A stretch of 64,000 nucleotides of DNA, from positions 40,514 through 104,513 of the forward strand of contig VTPC01089980.1 of the NCBI GenBank assembly GCA_011009095.1, read 5' to 3'. The position numbers and the translations under genes were made by a program. The notes under the pieces are model-generated. The model was not told the origin of the DNA. It did no database searches and was given only the letters and a program-made list of their open reading frames with translations. This document shows positions 1 to 13,680 of this stretch, in pieces (within the stretch, counting starts at the first letter, position 1; each line of letters starts with the position of its first letter). This DNA comes from Ignelater luminosus. Lineage: Eukaryota > Arthropoda > Insecta > Coleoptera > Elateridae.

Positions 1-879
1 AAATGAAAGTTCCACCGTTTGTGGTCAGCTGTGGCCTCTGCTTTGTTAAGCCAGAGATTCATGGCCTGAAACAACAACAATTTAAAATTTACCATTTTAA
101 ACTTCAGACAAAGACTGTTTTTTTCTATATCACACTACTATAAACTCCATCACATTATTACTCATGACAAAGTAACTTATAGTGTTTGTTATTTGAAAAG
201 CTTAAAGCCTGAGCTTCCAAGGAAGACATTATAGGTTAGTTTGTAAAGAGTAACAATACGAAGAAGTTTGTAGTATTCTGATAAAGAAAAACAGTCTTAT
301 CTTAAAAGTGTTTAAATCTACGTCGTTGTAGTTGGAAGTCTATAAGAAGAAAACGTGAAGTTTAAAACCTAAATGGCTCGTAAATAAACTTGAACAAAGA
401 GGTTTTTTACAGCTCAACTCAGATTTGTGTCGGCTTGTACAATGCACATACGTGTGATTAATTGTAGAAGATCGACGCTGGTCTAGATAAAAAGAGAAAT
501 TTGCAACAGACAACAGGCTTTGGTGTGAATGAGATAACTCACTGAAGGCAACCCTATTAAGTCGGTCTCCCACGGCCTGCGATTCACTATGGTTTCTGCT
601 TTACCGAGCGAAGTATAATGAAATAATGTTTATTTTGTTACATCCTAGCCAATTCCGCACTTTGCAAGACATTAGATTGCCAAGACACTAAATTATCATA
701 ACTCTTTTTTATTTTGATTAGATATCAAAAAGATTTAATTTATTGACTAGTTTTTAAAAGCTCTGATAATTTCATTTAAGAAATCTAGGGTTTTAGAACA
801 ACTCGCTTATCTTCGATTTTTTTCAAATTTTTACAAACGTTAATTGGGCTAGACTTCTAGAACAAGGAGAAAAATAAGG
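1..879. other. No recognisable feature
   Basis: A+T-rich sequence without a recognisable gene, repeat or element end. A 77-residue open frame on the minus strand (340-573) has no motif that I know and looks like chance. Confidence 0.5.
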
Positions 880-2080
880 TATTGCATATGAATCACATAA
901 TAGTATATCTTATTTATCATGTTCAACTTAATTAACGGTCCACAAATATCCATGTTATATCGTTGTGGTGGACGATCAAGAGGAAGGAGTTTTTGTAATG
1001 GCGCTCGTTTGAGATGAGATGTTTTCCTTTGGTTACAGGAAATACAGTTGGATACGTAGTTGTTAATACCATTCCTGCATGTTTGGCCAAAAACATCTTT
1101 GTTTAATTAATTAATTAATTTCCCATTGTGTTTTTTGTACAAAAGATTGCTGATATCTAGGTAGAAATTGCTGTTGTCTTCTTCATTATCAATGGTTACT
1201 TGTGCTGCCCTACAGAACTCATCTTTCTCTTGTAAGTGATAGACTTGCTCTTTATCTATAATAGGCAGTAACTCAGATTATATAGTTATTTTTAAAATTC
1301 CTTTAGGTATTTTAGTGGTTTTATTATTCTTTACTTCTTGTTAAGGCTGCAGGTAATGCACCAGAATTTTGATGTATGTATCTTTGAAAAGATATTTAAG
1401 CCTATCCATTCTGAACGATGTCCCATTAAAGGCCATCGCGACTACATGCTATCCTTGGCATAGCAATAATTGTGTCTTGAAGCTGTATTACTTCGTCTTT
1501 TAAATCTTGGAACGTTTTCCACAGCTGTTCATAGGAGGGTTTGCTCTGTGATCAGTAATTACGGTAGATTTTCTTCCATGCAGGTAACAACGAAATTACT
1601 TACACTTAAACATTCTTTTTCTGTCACGCTGTAATTTAATTGAGCTGAATTCAGTTTCTTTGAAACGAAGGAAACGGGTCGCAGAAATCCGTCTTTCTCA
1701 AGGATGAGTACTGCACCAATAGTTATTTTAGATGCATCGCATTCACTGAAGAATTCTTAATAACATTGGTATAGATTAATATACTGTCGTTTGTGACGGT
1801 TCTTGTCGTGTGATGAAAGCTTCTGTATATTTTTCGTTTATTATAAATTTGGTGTCGTTTTTTGTTAATGATGTTAGTGGTTCTGCTGAATGTGCAAAGT
1901 TCTTCTAGCCTGTGTTTGACTATCTTTAATCGTGTGTCTTCCGTCCAGCACCTAGTGTGGCTCTTTCTTCAATTTCCATAAAGTATTGTTTTGGTAGAGT
2001 TCTCCCGTTGTACTTCTTAATTGTTCAGGCAATCACACCTATCGTCATATACCCGTGTGTTTGAAATGCTTGTGTTGCTT
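880..2080 (-). mobile_element. Ty3/gypsy LTR retrotransposon fossil (partial)
   Basis: Seen: minus-strand translation gives recognisable Ty3/gypsy pieces in the order expected for this family. They are a gag-like piece near 1920-2030, the RT/RNase H junction near 1830-1900, RNase H near 1600-1790 (ECDASK and YSVTEKE motifs), the RNase H to integrase connector near 1110-1270, and the integrase zinc-binding region running into the start of the catalytic core near 940-1090 (CxxC, then MDICGP). Known of the family: gag packages the RNA, while pol copies it and integrates the DNA. No long terminal repeats were seen. The copy is incomplete and broken many times, so it is an old fossil and not a functional element. 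Family assignment is by motif recall. Confidence 0.8.
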
Positions 2081-4369
2081 GTACAATTGGATTGGAAATT
2101 TTTGAGATTAGGCTGATTTAACTTTTCACTAAATTAACACAAATTTTTGTTTTAATGCAGAGCTACACGCTTCGATTTAAAAACAAAAAAAACTTTCACC
2201 TTAATTAAATTCTGAAAAGAAAAATTAAAATGCTATAGGCCCACAAAAAGAGATACAACAAAATAGTTCTTCCGCTATCAATTTGTAACTCTCTTGCTTG
2301 GGTTATGTAGATTTTAAAATTTATTAGCAGGAACAAAAACCACTTTTCTTTAACACTAGCACTTTCTGAAAGAAAATACGAGAAAGGAAGAACTCAGAGT
2401 CCAGTGGCCGAAAAAATTCAAATAAAGCTAATAAGATTTTTTAACAAACAAAAGTAAAACAATAGACAAGTATTAACACAATCTCTTACCAAAATTACAG
2501 TTTTAGCAATAATTTAAACAATGAATTAGACAAATTAATTTACAATTATAAAAGAAGTATAGTAAGAGTATAAGTCCAGAAAACAAAAGCAATTATAAAG
2601 CAAAACAAAGCCAACAAAAAGTAAAAGTTGACTTTGATAAACACTGTTAATTTGCCAAAAACTAGTTTACCATGAATCTAACCAGAACTAACTGTCCCTT
2701 GTAAGCTTTCCGTCCAGGAAAACTTTTGGAAAGAAGGACCGAGTATTATTAATTTACTACAACAATCATTATCACATAACTCATTATTTACATGATTCAA
2801 TACTTTTTTTCTCAAGTCCTGCATAGAATAGTGCTAGTTAAGCATTAGGAAATTCAGGTTGATTCAGACATGCTCAGCAAGAGATCCCACAGGAAATAAA
2901 TTTCACTGAATGTATGATTTATGCAAATATTGACATGAGAGAAAAAATATGACATCTTACATTTTAGATTATATAGCATTAAGGAAATTAGAAAGATTAG
3001 TATTAAGAATTAAGTATAAAAATTATTATTGATTTATTTATGTATTACTTATAGATTATACTAAAATAATAAAATAAATAAACTTCCTATTATCTAAGCT
3101 CTAGCTAAATAGTAAAATGCCCCTTATTTTTTTACTTTTTTACTCTTCCCCTGATAGGTATAGTTTTACCCAGTACAAGAATTTTAACTAGAATTGAAGC
3201 AATAAAGATAATATCACATGAAGCAGCAGATAAATGAACTGAAATATAGCTCCAACAAGAAAAAGGTTAAAATGAATTTGGCCAAAAAATAGTCGAAATC
3301 ATTTGATTAAAAATAAATTATAGCACTAACCTTCATTAGCACACTATTGACTTTATAAACCCGACCTTTACATCAAAATTTCAACTCACTTCCAAAACAC
3401 CATCTGTTCTCTTTCTCTTCACTGCAAAATTTCATTAAATTCATCTGCGTTCTTGTTTGCTTTCGGAAATTCCAAATTATTCATTCTGAAATAATTTGCA
3501 CAATCTACCAAGAAAAGGAACAGTTAACAGGGTCCATAAATTTCTTTTATTTTTGCACATTAGAAAAGCAGTATTTTTCGAACAAAATCGTTGCATAAAC
3601 AAATTTTTTTTACTTTTCACAGATTTGAATAACAAGCTTTTTGACCAAATTCATTTCAATCTTTTTCTTGTTTGATCATTTTATTTTCTACCAAATTACT
3701 TCGATCATTTTAATTTCAATCAAATTAATTTAACATAGACCAAAGGCTTTGTCTGTGGAAATGTGGAAAAAATCTTTAGAATTTAGATCTTTACTATAAA
3801 CTAAAACAGAGAAAACTGTGTTAAAAAATAGAGATTCAGGAGGTGAAGATTTTTTATGTTTCTAACCAAATAAAATATTTGCAAAAATACGTGATGTTGG
3901 ACGTAATGTTATTTCTTGTATAAAAACAATGTAGTTGCGTTGAACAAGCAACTTTTTACAAAACAGAATCATTGTAAACTTGATAAAGATCACAAAAAGA
4001 GTCCATTTTCCCTGTATTACAAAATTACCATAACGAATAAATCTCTTTGGAACGTGGAAAAATAATATTACGTCCAACGGCAACTGCTTTCACAAATTTT
4101 TAATCAGACATCCTCATCTTAGGCTTCCCTTGATATTACTTAAAAGCACCTTGTGGTGTTAATCTTCAGATCACTGATACGTCACACTTCCATTATGGTT
4201 AACAAAATACATTCTTCAAGCTATACCTGCACAATAATAAAGTTCTATAAAAAGATTCTTTTTCCTTATTATCCTTGAATCTATCTGAATTAATTCTAAA
4301 ATTAAATGATTAATTTGGATGTAAGAAGCCTTGTTACAGAAAAAACTGGGATTGGTGACCAATCGGTAG
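2081..4369. other. A+T-rich stretch, nothing recognised
   Basis: About 2.3 kb of A+T-rich DNA. Short minus-strand open frames (for example 3862-4083) lack family motifs and look like chance. No TIR pair, tRNA-like head or simple repeat stood out. Confidence 0.5.
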
Positions 4370-6330
4370 TGTAAACATATATAAAATCGATATGCTACCT
4401 GTAATGCTAGCCTTTATACAGTCGAAGACGGGTCGTGAGTTAAGAGAGCTTAAAGCAAGCGATAACAGATAATAATAATGCAGTAATCTTAGGAATTTCG
4501 ATATTGAGAGGGCACCAGCTGTAGTAAAATGTCAGTTCTAGTTTCGAATAGAAGACCCCACAATTGATCTTAGTATATAAGTCAGTAGGCGAGATGTTAA
4601 CCAGGGTCGAACCACAGATTCGAATAATACACAGATAAATAAAATAGAGATCGTACTGCAATCTAATTAGGTACGTTACACAAGATAATCTCAAAATAAT
4701 GAATCCGTATGAAAGCGTTGACGTCAGTAGAATTCAGGTCAGCTGTTCCTGTAAGATTTTAACGAGTATGTTCATAACTCAATAAAAGATCAAAAATAAT
4801 TAATACTTATATTTGCATACTGTAAAGAAGTGATTGTACAATAAACAGGATGTAGCAGTCCGGTTACAATATTGAAAAAGAAATTCATACACCTAGATAA
4901 ACAATAATGAACAACGAAACAACAGTACAAAAATATAGACAGGTAAACAATAAATGCGATCAGCTGAAACTTATCAACGTTTACAGTCCAGCAAACCAGA
5001 TCAAAACAAGAAGCACTGAAACAATGAAGGCGAGATACACATACATACATATAATGAACCGACCGTAAATATTAAAATAAGATTCCTTGATCCTTTATGA
5101 AAGAAGCATATAAATAATAACGATGTTTTTATGTTCGCAATCTGCAGGTATTATTGCAATTAACCGTGGTTTTCAGTGAAAGAATATAAACAGATAATTC
5201 GGTAAACAAAATAGCTTGACAAACTGTAACGTTACGTTAACAATATTTATCATAAGTGAACGATAAAGGTACACATTAAGTGTGTAAATATTATGCATAA
5301 AAGGATGAAAACAAATAAAGATAGCAAAGTTCAAAATAAAATAATTAAGTTATGATTCAATGAACCAAATATTTCTATCACCCAATGGTTTTAACCGATC
5401 TTTCGCCATTGTGAAGCGGCGTGTGAGTAACCTTTTTACAACGAGGTTACTTTTCTCTAAGCGTTTGGTGACGTACGGCAAAATGTAGATAGGTTTCGCA
5501 AGTGAGTGCGATGGTGGGTTGGCAGATTGTGTGTGCCAATGATGCTTCTCATAAGACGTTAAATAAAATAAAGGTAACATGTATTTACTATCTTAAAAAA
5601 TATCCTTTAGAGTGCGGAACCAGCCGTTAGCACAAAGTTCACTAACCTCACGGCACTTTTACACAAGTTTTAATTCTCACACATTACATAAATATTTACA
5701 GGTAATGCACGTCTCCTTCATACGTTAGTTAATACGGTAATATTAAGTGATTTATTACAGATCTAATTAGAGTACGGCAGTGTGAATTTCGTAGGCAGTT
5801 CGAAACACAAGAAAAGTTCAGGTATTATGAGATCATTAGCGGTACGATAAATTGCGAGAGTTCAATGTGAGTTTAATTGAAAGATTCCGCCCGTTGGCGA
5901 TGCTTTTACAGATACGGAACAATAAATATTGATACATCCGATAACTCCGGGGATTATCAGTAGATTAAGAAACGAAGACAGACTTAAATGGCAAACTTTG
6001 CACTCAGGTACAATTAACCCTAGCAGAAATTATTTATTCCTTGGTACTTCGCGAAAACTTCTAAGTCCAAATATCCCAAGGGGAATTACACGAGAGGCAC
6101 GTGTGGTGCTTACGGAGGCGGCAGAAGAACACGAGTTTTCAAGCGTGAAATGGCACTTCCAACTCCCTAAGAGGGTTGTATAAACAGATTGGCTGTTTAA
6201 CATATCGAATGTTTAAACAAACCAATCCCATAGTGCAAGAAGGATGTGATGTAGCGAGAACTTGCACCTTGCATTAGAGAATTATAGGAAAAATAAATCT
6301 CGTCTATGCTTGTCAAGTTGACAGATTTAT
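4370..6330. other. Unassigned block with several small open frames
   Basis: This block looks less extreme in A+T than its flanks. It holds small frames on the minus strand (4440-4694, 4790-5050, 5350-5580) and one on the plus strand (5929-6183, 84 residues). None has a domain that I recognise. The end of the 5350-5580 frame contains a short methionine-started peptide, MAKDRLKPLGDRN, of unknown meaning. It could be an old unidentified repeat or unique host sequence; I cannot decide. Confidence 0.3.
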
Positions 6331-8120
6331 AGCTTTAAGGGTAATAAAACCAAACGATAAGAGTGTAGATTTCTGTAAATTGCAGAAATGAAACCAGAAA
6401 AATATAATTTTAGAAGCGAAATATATCTCTAATTTACATAGTAGTAAGAAAACATTTTATAAAAGAATATCAGAGAAATTTAACGTTCCCAAGTCATAAA
6501 TTGCGATAATGTCAAGGAGCATTGAACGAAAAAGCTTTTATATTGAAGGAAGGCGTTGAACTTTAATTTCTAAAAAGAAATAATGTATTTACGAACGAAA
6601 AGTTTTTAAAATAAGCAAACGATATATCGTTATTTTTAAAAAATAAATAACTTATTAAGGAAAGTTCGTTAATCACGAAATCATCCTAACAGCTTGTAAC
6701 AATATTTTCGAAAAGGTCTCTTTTCTATAAAAATCAATTTTACAAGAAAACGAGAAGGTATTACTATACTGTATAATCTACAGGGTGATTTAAAAGTTCG
6801 CTTAATAGGACTAAGATAAGTCAAAAAGTTTTTGGATCAATGACATCCAACTCGTAGAGTCATTTTCCTCAAAAAGCCCGTAAGGTGCAATCCTTGAAGC
6901 ATCACTATTGTGGATGCTCTGAGATATCAGGCTTTTATTCATTTTAGAAGGTTTAGACCAAACAATAATATAGAAATATAAAGTACGGAAATTTAAACTT
7001 TCAACTTTGATATGAACTGTGACTGTGAAAGTGTAATGAGATCGTATATTTGCAGTGTTTAGCAGTTTTTATAGGAATCCTATTTAGAGTTTCAATAAAC
7101 CATAAGATATAAAAGTATGTCGAGGTTGTTACTGCTACCGACGTTGATTGATTGATGTATCACCTTTAAAAAGTCAAAGAAGCTTGTTTGAATTTGAAAG
7201 TAATTCTATTTTTATACCCCTTGTGTTTAATCTATTTTAAGCCCGCTGGTTTATTTTGCAAATACATAGAATAAATACTATTCAAGTTTCATTCAGATAG
7301 GAATGAGAACGAGAAGATTGAAATTGGAAAAATTAATAACTTGAGATCACTGGGAATACCTCGTAAACACGTAAACAAGGATATTTTTTCTTAATTTGAT
7401 TATTTTTAGATACAGAATTTTTATTGTGATACGATTTTTTCCTATCTTTGCAGCAGACATTTTTTGTCCTACTCCAATCTCTGCTTTTGAAAATAGGAAA
7501 ACCAACCGAAATTTTAAAAATCTGTAAAAGATCACTGGTTCGCTAGAACTAGAATGTTTAAGCCAATTTTGACTTATTTCAACTTTCAGATAAACAACCT
7601 TTAAATGACTGAAACCCTTTTGATCTCAGAATGACCAAGGCATATCTGAAAAGGATAATTGGTATATTGTTTCCTTCGGAGAGACATCGATCCTTTCTTT
7701 AAAGGTGGAATTGGATTATAGATTTAATTTAATTTACTACAGTTTCTATTAAAAAATATAAAGTCTTGATGAAGTTTGCAGACAAACTAAGGAAATGTAA
7801 TGATTGGATGGACTTTGTTCAACATCATTATTTATAAACATTATTTTCAGTTTCTGAAGCAGAAGAAAAGTTGAATCTCTGCTACAGCAGCTATAATTTT
7901 GTTGTCTTGTTGCTAGTATTACACTTATGTATATGATAACGCTATATAAGCTAAACAAAGAAAACTAAAACAATATTTGAGGGCTTTAACAAATATACAT
8001 AACAGATCGTAGAAGACTCAGATTGTCAACGTGACATTTGCAACGCATCCTTGTGGAGATACCTCACCAAGAGGCATCGAAGGTCACATATTTTAAGAAG
8101 TTTTTTTCTCCCAAATATAC
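6331..8120. other. Nothing recognised except an orphan transposon-like terminus
   Basis: A+T-rich DNA. At 6780-6800 the sequence TACAGGGTGATTTAAAAGTT has the form of a TA-flanked TIR end (compare the CAGGGT ends at 27942 and 43938), but I could not find a matching inverted end downstream. Small minus-strand frames at 7347-7535 and 7749-7958 have no motif. Confidence 0.35.
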
Positions 8121-8122
8121 TA

Positions 8123-9399
8123 AAGGGTTTTCCAATAAGAGGTGTTATTTTGAATAGCCCGCTATTTCGGTAGATGTCACTTTTGAAGCTATCATTTTTT
8201 GACATTTGACAAGTAGAAACTACGCCATTAATAAATATGGAACGATACACGCTTCAACAACGCATTGAAATTATTAAAATTCACTATAAAAATGGTGAAA
8301 ATTTGGCAGAGACGGTTCGTAAAACTCGAACATTTTTGGGTCACCGTGAAGCACCTTGTCGGACCGCAATACAGAAATTGGTGAAAAAACTCGAGCTCTT
8401 GGGACAAGTTAGTGATGTGAAGAATAAAACCCGTGCACGTCGCTCAAGAACAGCCGAGAATATTGCTGTTGTAGCCGAAAGTGTTAAAGAAAACCCAGGT
8501 TTGTCCATTCCTCGTCGTTCTTTGGAATTAGCCATTCCACAAACGTCATTACACCGTATTTTGCATAAAGATTTGGGTCTTAAGGCTTATAAAGTCCAGT
8601 TAACACAAGAACTCAAGCCGGCCGATCATCAACAACGTCGTGTCTTTGCTGATTGGGTCGTTGAAATGCATGAAAATGATCCAGAATTCCATCGAAAAAT
8701 CATCTTGAGTGATGAGGCCCATTTCCACCTCGGTGGCTTCGTCAACAAGCAAAATTGTCGTATCTGGTGCTCAGAAAATCCAAGAGTTATTGTTGAAAGG
8801 TCTCTCTATCCTCAACGTGTGACTGTTTGGTGCGGTTTATGGTCCGGCGGAGTCATTGGACCTTACTTTTTCGAAAATGAGGCTGGAGCAACAGTTACGG
8901 TGACTGGATTGCGCTATCGAGAGATGATGGTATTGATCTGGACAACGTTTACTTTCAACAAGACGGCGCTACGTGCCACACAAGCAACGAAACCATTGAT
9001 CTTTTACGGAAAAAGTTTCCGGACCGTGTTATCTCTCGAAGAGGTGATCACAATTGGCCACCGAGATCTGGTGATTTAACACCTTGCGACTTCTTTCTTT
9101 GGGGCCACGTGAAAGAGAAGGTCTACGCCAACAACCCAGCGTCGATTCAAGACCTCAAAGCTGGAATTCGTGAGGCTATCGAGGACATAGGGCAGCCACT
9201 TTGCGATTTGGTTATGGAAAATTTCATGAAAAGGATATTGTCCTGTAAGCGTGGTCGTGGTGGTCATTTGCCTGATGTTATTTTCCACTATTAACGGCAT
9301 ACCTTCCTCTTTATAATGAAATAAACATCCGATCATTTATATTAAAAAATGGCACTTTTCTTTGAATATCAAAATAACACCTCTTATTGGAAAACCCTT
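8123..9399 (+). mobile_element. DD41D (rosa-like) mariner transposon with intact ends
   Basis: Seen: 31-bp inverted repeats match perfectly at 8123-8153 and 9369-9399 (left end starts AAGGGTTTTCCAATAAGAGG), each flanked by TA (8121-8122 and 9400-9401), which is the target duplication of the IS630/Tc1/mariner superfamily. The 1277-bp body carries one plus-strand transposase gene. Perfect ends beside a lightly damaged gene suggest a fairly recent arrival. The damaged gene cannot make a full transposase, but the ends could still be substrates for one supplied elsewhere (inference). Confidence 0.95.
8237..9294 (+). pseudogene. DD41D mariner transposase, one internal deletion with frameshift
   Basis: A transposase that would cut and paste its own element. 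The first 280-residue frame (8237-9079) starts MERYTLQQRIEIIKIHYKNG with an N-terminal helix-turn-helix region, then has LSDEAHFHLGG holding the first catalytic Asp. Near 8925 roughly 27 bases expected in this family are missing and the frame changes. In the new frame one reads FQQDGATCHTS (second Asp), then RSGDLTPCDFFLWG, with 41 residues between the second and third Asp, and a C-terminus ending DVIFHY before the stop at 9292-9294. Apart from this one lesion the coding sequence looks whole. Start chosen at the first ATG, which opens the conserved N-terminus. Confidence 0.92.
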
Positions 9400-9401
9400 T
9401 A

Positions 9402-11990
9402 TTTCACTGTACTTACTGTAGCCTGTTTTCGATTCACTGCTCATCCCTTTAGAATCACACTATATTTCATTATTATTATTTATTTATTCATTTTTACTTA
9501 CAGTATCTACCACACATTGGGACAGTATACCAATAATAGCTACAACTATCCTAATTGAATTGATTCAAAGTTACCAAATAGATTAACTACTCTTAATTGA
9601 GTTATTGTGAGTACTAGAATATAATTAACAATGGCCCTGACGAAAAGGCTTCATTGAACCAAAAATGACCTTATCTGTTTTGAATCTATAGTCAACCGTC
9701 TAAATCTCTGATCGAAAGCAAAAGGCAGAGTTCATTGACAGGAGGTGTTATTGACATCCATTTTCAATTAGTGCCTTTAAATAGCCACAGCCATTATCGT
9801 ATGAAACATTATCCCTTTTGTTTGTAACATCAGGCAGTAATAATTCCTTGTTATACTGGAAAGACAATGAATTTCCCATAAGCTAGGTACATGAGCTTGT
9901 TCATTTGTGAATGAGTAATGATAATTTGAAATGCAATCCACCATAACAATAGAATTCTTACTTTTCAAACAATAAAATACTGCTAACGTGTTATACTTCA
10001 GTAAATATTTTATCAGAACAAAATTCTTTTGTACCCATCAAAACCACTAATTGTTCTAGTTCCCCTTGTATAAAGAATTTATTTTTATCTTCAATGTCAG
10101 TTACTGTAACTACTATTAATTATGTGGCCAATAATGTCAAACACCATTAAAAAATAACAAGAAACAGATTTATTAAAACAAATTGATTAAAACAAAATTA
10201 ATACCAATTACTAAACTGCAAATTAATGAGTTCATTGTAAATGATTGCGTTGACCCCAATTTAAAAACGATTAAAGATGTTTAAAAGATAATCGCAAACG
10301 TAAACAAAAGGAAACAAACTGGTGAAAAAATAAATATAAACATAATAGTAAATGAGTCAGTAATACTACAACGAAATCACAACAGGCAATATTGTTGAAT
10401 GGGAATGTAACGATTCACACACACGTACGATGTCGCGTGCCTAAACATTACTGCGGCAATCAAAATGTTGGTATTTTATTTTTCATTAGTAAATTTAATA
10501 ATTAAATTGAACATTAATTATATGCATTTATTTGTTTAAATTTATTTTAATTATCCAACTGTAAGAACTTTCAAGCAGTGTAGTATTTTCCCCAAAAAGG
10601 AAGACAAAAATTTTCCTACTTAAAGAGAACAGATTAATTTGGTAAATTGGTAAACAACTATTGGCGCCCACTTTTCCAGTTACTGAATTAATAATCTTGA
10701 AGCATGCAAACTGTAGGGGATAACAAAAAAGTAATTTTCTTTGAAATAAAGAGGTTAAGAGTAAATATTAAATCTATTTTTAATAAAATTTCCATTATGA
10801 ATGTAATTCGGTTAATACCAGACTTTAAGTATCTCAGATTCACGTGATACGGGTAATTTATACATAAATAATATAATCATTAAAAGGTATTTATGGAATT
10901 GTCGACCTTCTTATTGTGCAAAAACAAGGCGCATATTCTTAGAACAAGAAATGCTGATGAGAGATAAAAAATGGCATAGACGTTTCTTCTATATTTATTA
11001 AAATTGTTTACTTACATTTTTGCTTGATAACAACTAATCATTTTTTTGTGTTGTCTTCTATATCAAGAAATTTTCCTGATACTGTTCAGACCTAGTAAAA
11101 ATACCTACTCAAAAAGTTCAATCACTAGATATCACTATCTCTTTATCAAAAGCATGTGATTAATGATTACAAAATAATAATTGAATTATGGTTAATTAGT
11201 AGCCAGAATTTTATACTTTTATAGTACTTCAAAGTAAATCAGGAGATATCTAGATTATATTTACAAAAAGACTGGAATAGATGATTGATTGTATTTTTAA
11301 GCTCTGTTGTTAGATAAATGTATTGGATTCTTGTCTGAAAATTCCAGAAGGTGATTGAACTGCTTTTAAACAATTTAATAATTGTTATGCACTACCAATC
11401 TGAACAATATCGCCCTCGTAGCAAGGCTATATATAGCTCCTGAACCTCACGTTTCTATATCTACAATTAAGCCAAAACCTACAGAATTGTAAATGCACTA
11501 ATACAACTTCCACTTCCACACATAGCTCTACTGTCCCTGACCCTATAGTACAGAATTAACTACTAATTTTTTTACCGCCTCCACAACCTCTTTTTGTCGT
11601 AACTACTAATGTTGCACAATCGACACAAGTACTACTGACACTATCATGGCTAATATTACTCTATATGACGCATTTCAAATTGCAACTACTCCCACTTTTC
11701 CTGATCTCATTCAGTCTAATCGAAATGCAGTACAATTTTCAAAATCCTATGAGAAAGCTGCTAGGATTAATTTCACTGGTCAACAAAATTTACACTTTTT
11801 TCTCTAACTTTGATAAAATTAGGTTTCTTCTTTTTCTTTTAACTTACTATTTGCAATAAGGAGAATGAATATTGCAACTTAGCTCAAATAAGAAATTTTA
11901 TATTTCATATTTTTTCTATTACATTCACAACATGAAATACTAATATTTTAGAAACATTGAGCTTAAGTGGCACAATTTATTGAAGAAATA
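9402..11990. other. A+T-rich stretch, nothing recognised
   Basis: About 2.6 kb without a recognisable gene, TIR pair or simple repeat. Small frames (9777-9968 minus, 11665-11859 plus) are low-complexity and lack motifs. Confidence 0.5.
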
Positions 11991-13680
11991 TTAAAAACTA
12001 TTAAAACAATTAACAAACACAAAAAAGTTAAGTACGTTAAGTACGCCGAAAGTTTCTCGTTTTATAATCCAGCAGTACTTTCCGAGCATTTCAGGATTCC
12101 ATCGTCTTTGAAAACGTTTTTCTATTGATAGTGTCTTGGTGGAAGCGCTCTCCATGTTCGTCGCTCACGTCGTCGCAATGTTTGGGGAAGAAATCAAAGT
12201 AGGAATGCGTAAAATGCACTTTTAAATTGCACTTTAGGTTGCAATATGACAACAACATGTTTTTCACTAACTGGATGTAGTTTTCCGCTCTATTATTGCC
12301 CAAAAAGTTTATTAAAACCATTAAAACTGTCCCATGCATTTTTTTCTAGTCCTGTTAACAACTGCATCAAACTGAGGATAATTAAATAACTTTCTTATCT
12401 GAGGTTCGACAAACACCCCTTCTTTTACTTTAGCATTACTTGAATTAGAAAATATAGATCGTAGATAAAGAAAAGCGTTGCCGTCCTTATTCATGGCTTT
12501 GACAAAATTCTTCATAAGCTCCAATTTAATGTGCAGAGGCGAAAGAATGACTTGTTTAGGTTTTGCCAAAGGTTCGTATTTAACGTTTTTGGTGCTTACT
12601 TCAAAAACTATGCGTTTCGGCCAGTCTTTTTTTATAGTGAAGATCTCTATTTTTGCTGTCTCACTTGTAGAGGTAACAACAATATTGTGTGTACCCTGGT
12701 TGAAGACCTAATAAAACACAAACAAATAAAAATAGTTTCTAAAAATATAACTTAGTTACCAACCTAGCAAAATAGAAATTACTTTAAAATCACCACAAAT
12801 AAGCCATTGATGTGTCTCGTAATTGATACTTTTTAAAATATTTTTGAAATTGTCGTACGTTTCCTTCATATTAGTTGCATATGCTGCATGTATAGATGGT
12901 AGCTTGTTTTAGAGCTATAAAAAGTCTCCAGTTTTCAGCGTCATAGTTAATTTCGAGTTCTTCCATGAACCCTTCAACGTTGGTACATACTGTAATCGAG
13001 TTGTTTAATTTAAAATAAGGAACAAAGCTTTTCGATTTTGTTCGAAAATATGAAACTGAGACACTAGAATCCAAAATGATTCCACTGCTTGAGTCTGGAT
13101 GCAAGGATTTCGGCTTTGTTTTTTGGCAGATCCAACTCTCTAAATAGTACACTCAGTTCAGATTGGCTTATTATGTATGGAGTCACTAATTTATTGCAGA
13201 CAAACTCGCCATCAAATTTAGCAATAGCAGATGACTGTGAGTTAGATACAACACCGTCATTCAATTCATAGTTAGCCGACTTCTTCAGATGGTGGCAAAG
13301 CTGAGGTTGATAGAGAATGATTCTGAGGTCTAGTGACTGATAAAACAGTAGTATACATAATAGCAGATCTTAAAGATACCATTCGTAAGAAGAGTGGTCA
13401 AACAAAAATAGCAATATGATTGGTTTGTTCGCGCCACAATGTAGGGATAGAAAAAGGCATTGATGGTATTTTACCTTTCTCTAATTGATACAGATTTACG
13501 AAACATGAATTGCAACAACCATTTGGTGTCCACGATTTGTCGAGATGTTTCATAGAAATTCCAAAACAAGATATATAAAGTTCGTGCACTTTTTGAGTAA
13601 TTTTTCTTTTGTGACAATAGTATAACATTTCCACAAATAAAACAAAAATTATTGGGATTATTGACACAAATTCTAGGCAT
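11991..13680 (-). pseudogene. Arthropod multi-copy 'GERFHQD' ORF family, decayed copy
   Basis: Seen: minus-strand pieces in several frames line up in one order. They are an N-terminal cysteine-rich piece starting MPRICVNNPNNFCFICGNV (13471-13680), continuing in another frame with DKSWTPNGCC and TLWREQTNH (13398-13610); a piece with ELSVLFRELDLPKNKAE (13064-13264); one with FVPYFKLNNSI and ENWRLFI (12871-13060); MKETYDN, WLICGDFK and ISILLG (about 12760-12890); LQPGYTQYCCYLCKWDS, DWPKR, LSPLHIKLELMKNFVKAMNK (12420-12711); FLGNNRAENY, HFTHSYFDFFPKH and DEHGERFHQD (12140-12320); and RRWNPEMLGKYCWIIKRET (about 12050-12115). Recall: near-identical uncharacterised proteins are very numerous in arthropod genomes, which suggests a mobile or gene-amplified origin. 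I know of no proven function. Several frame changes are present, so this copy is dead. Confidence 0.8.
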
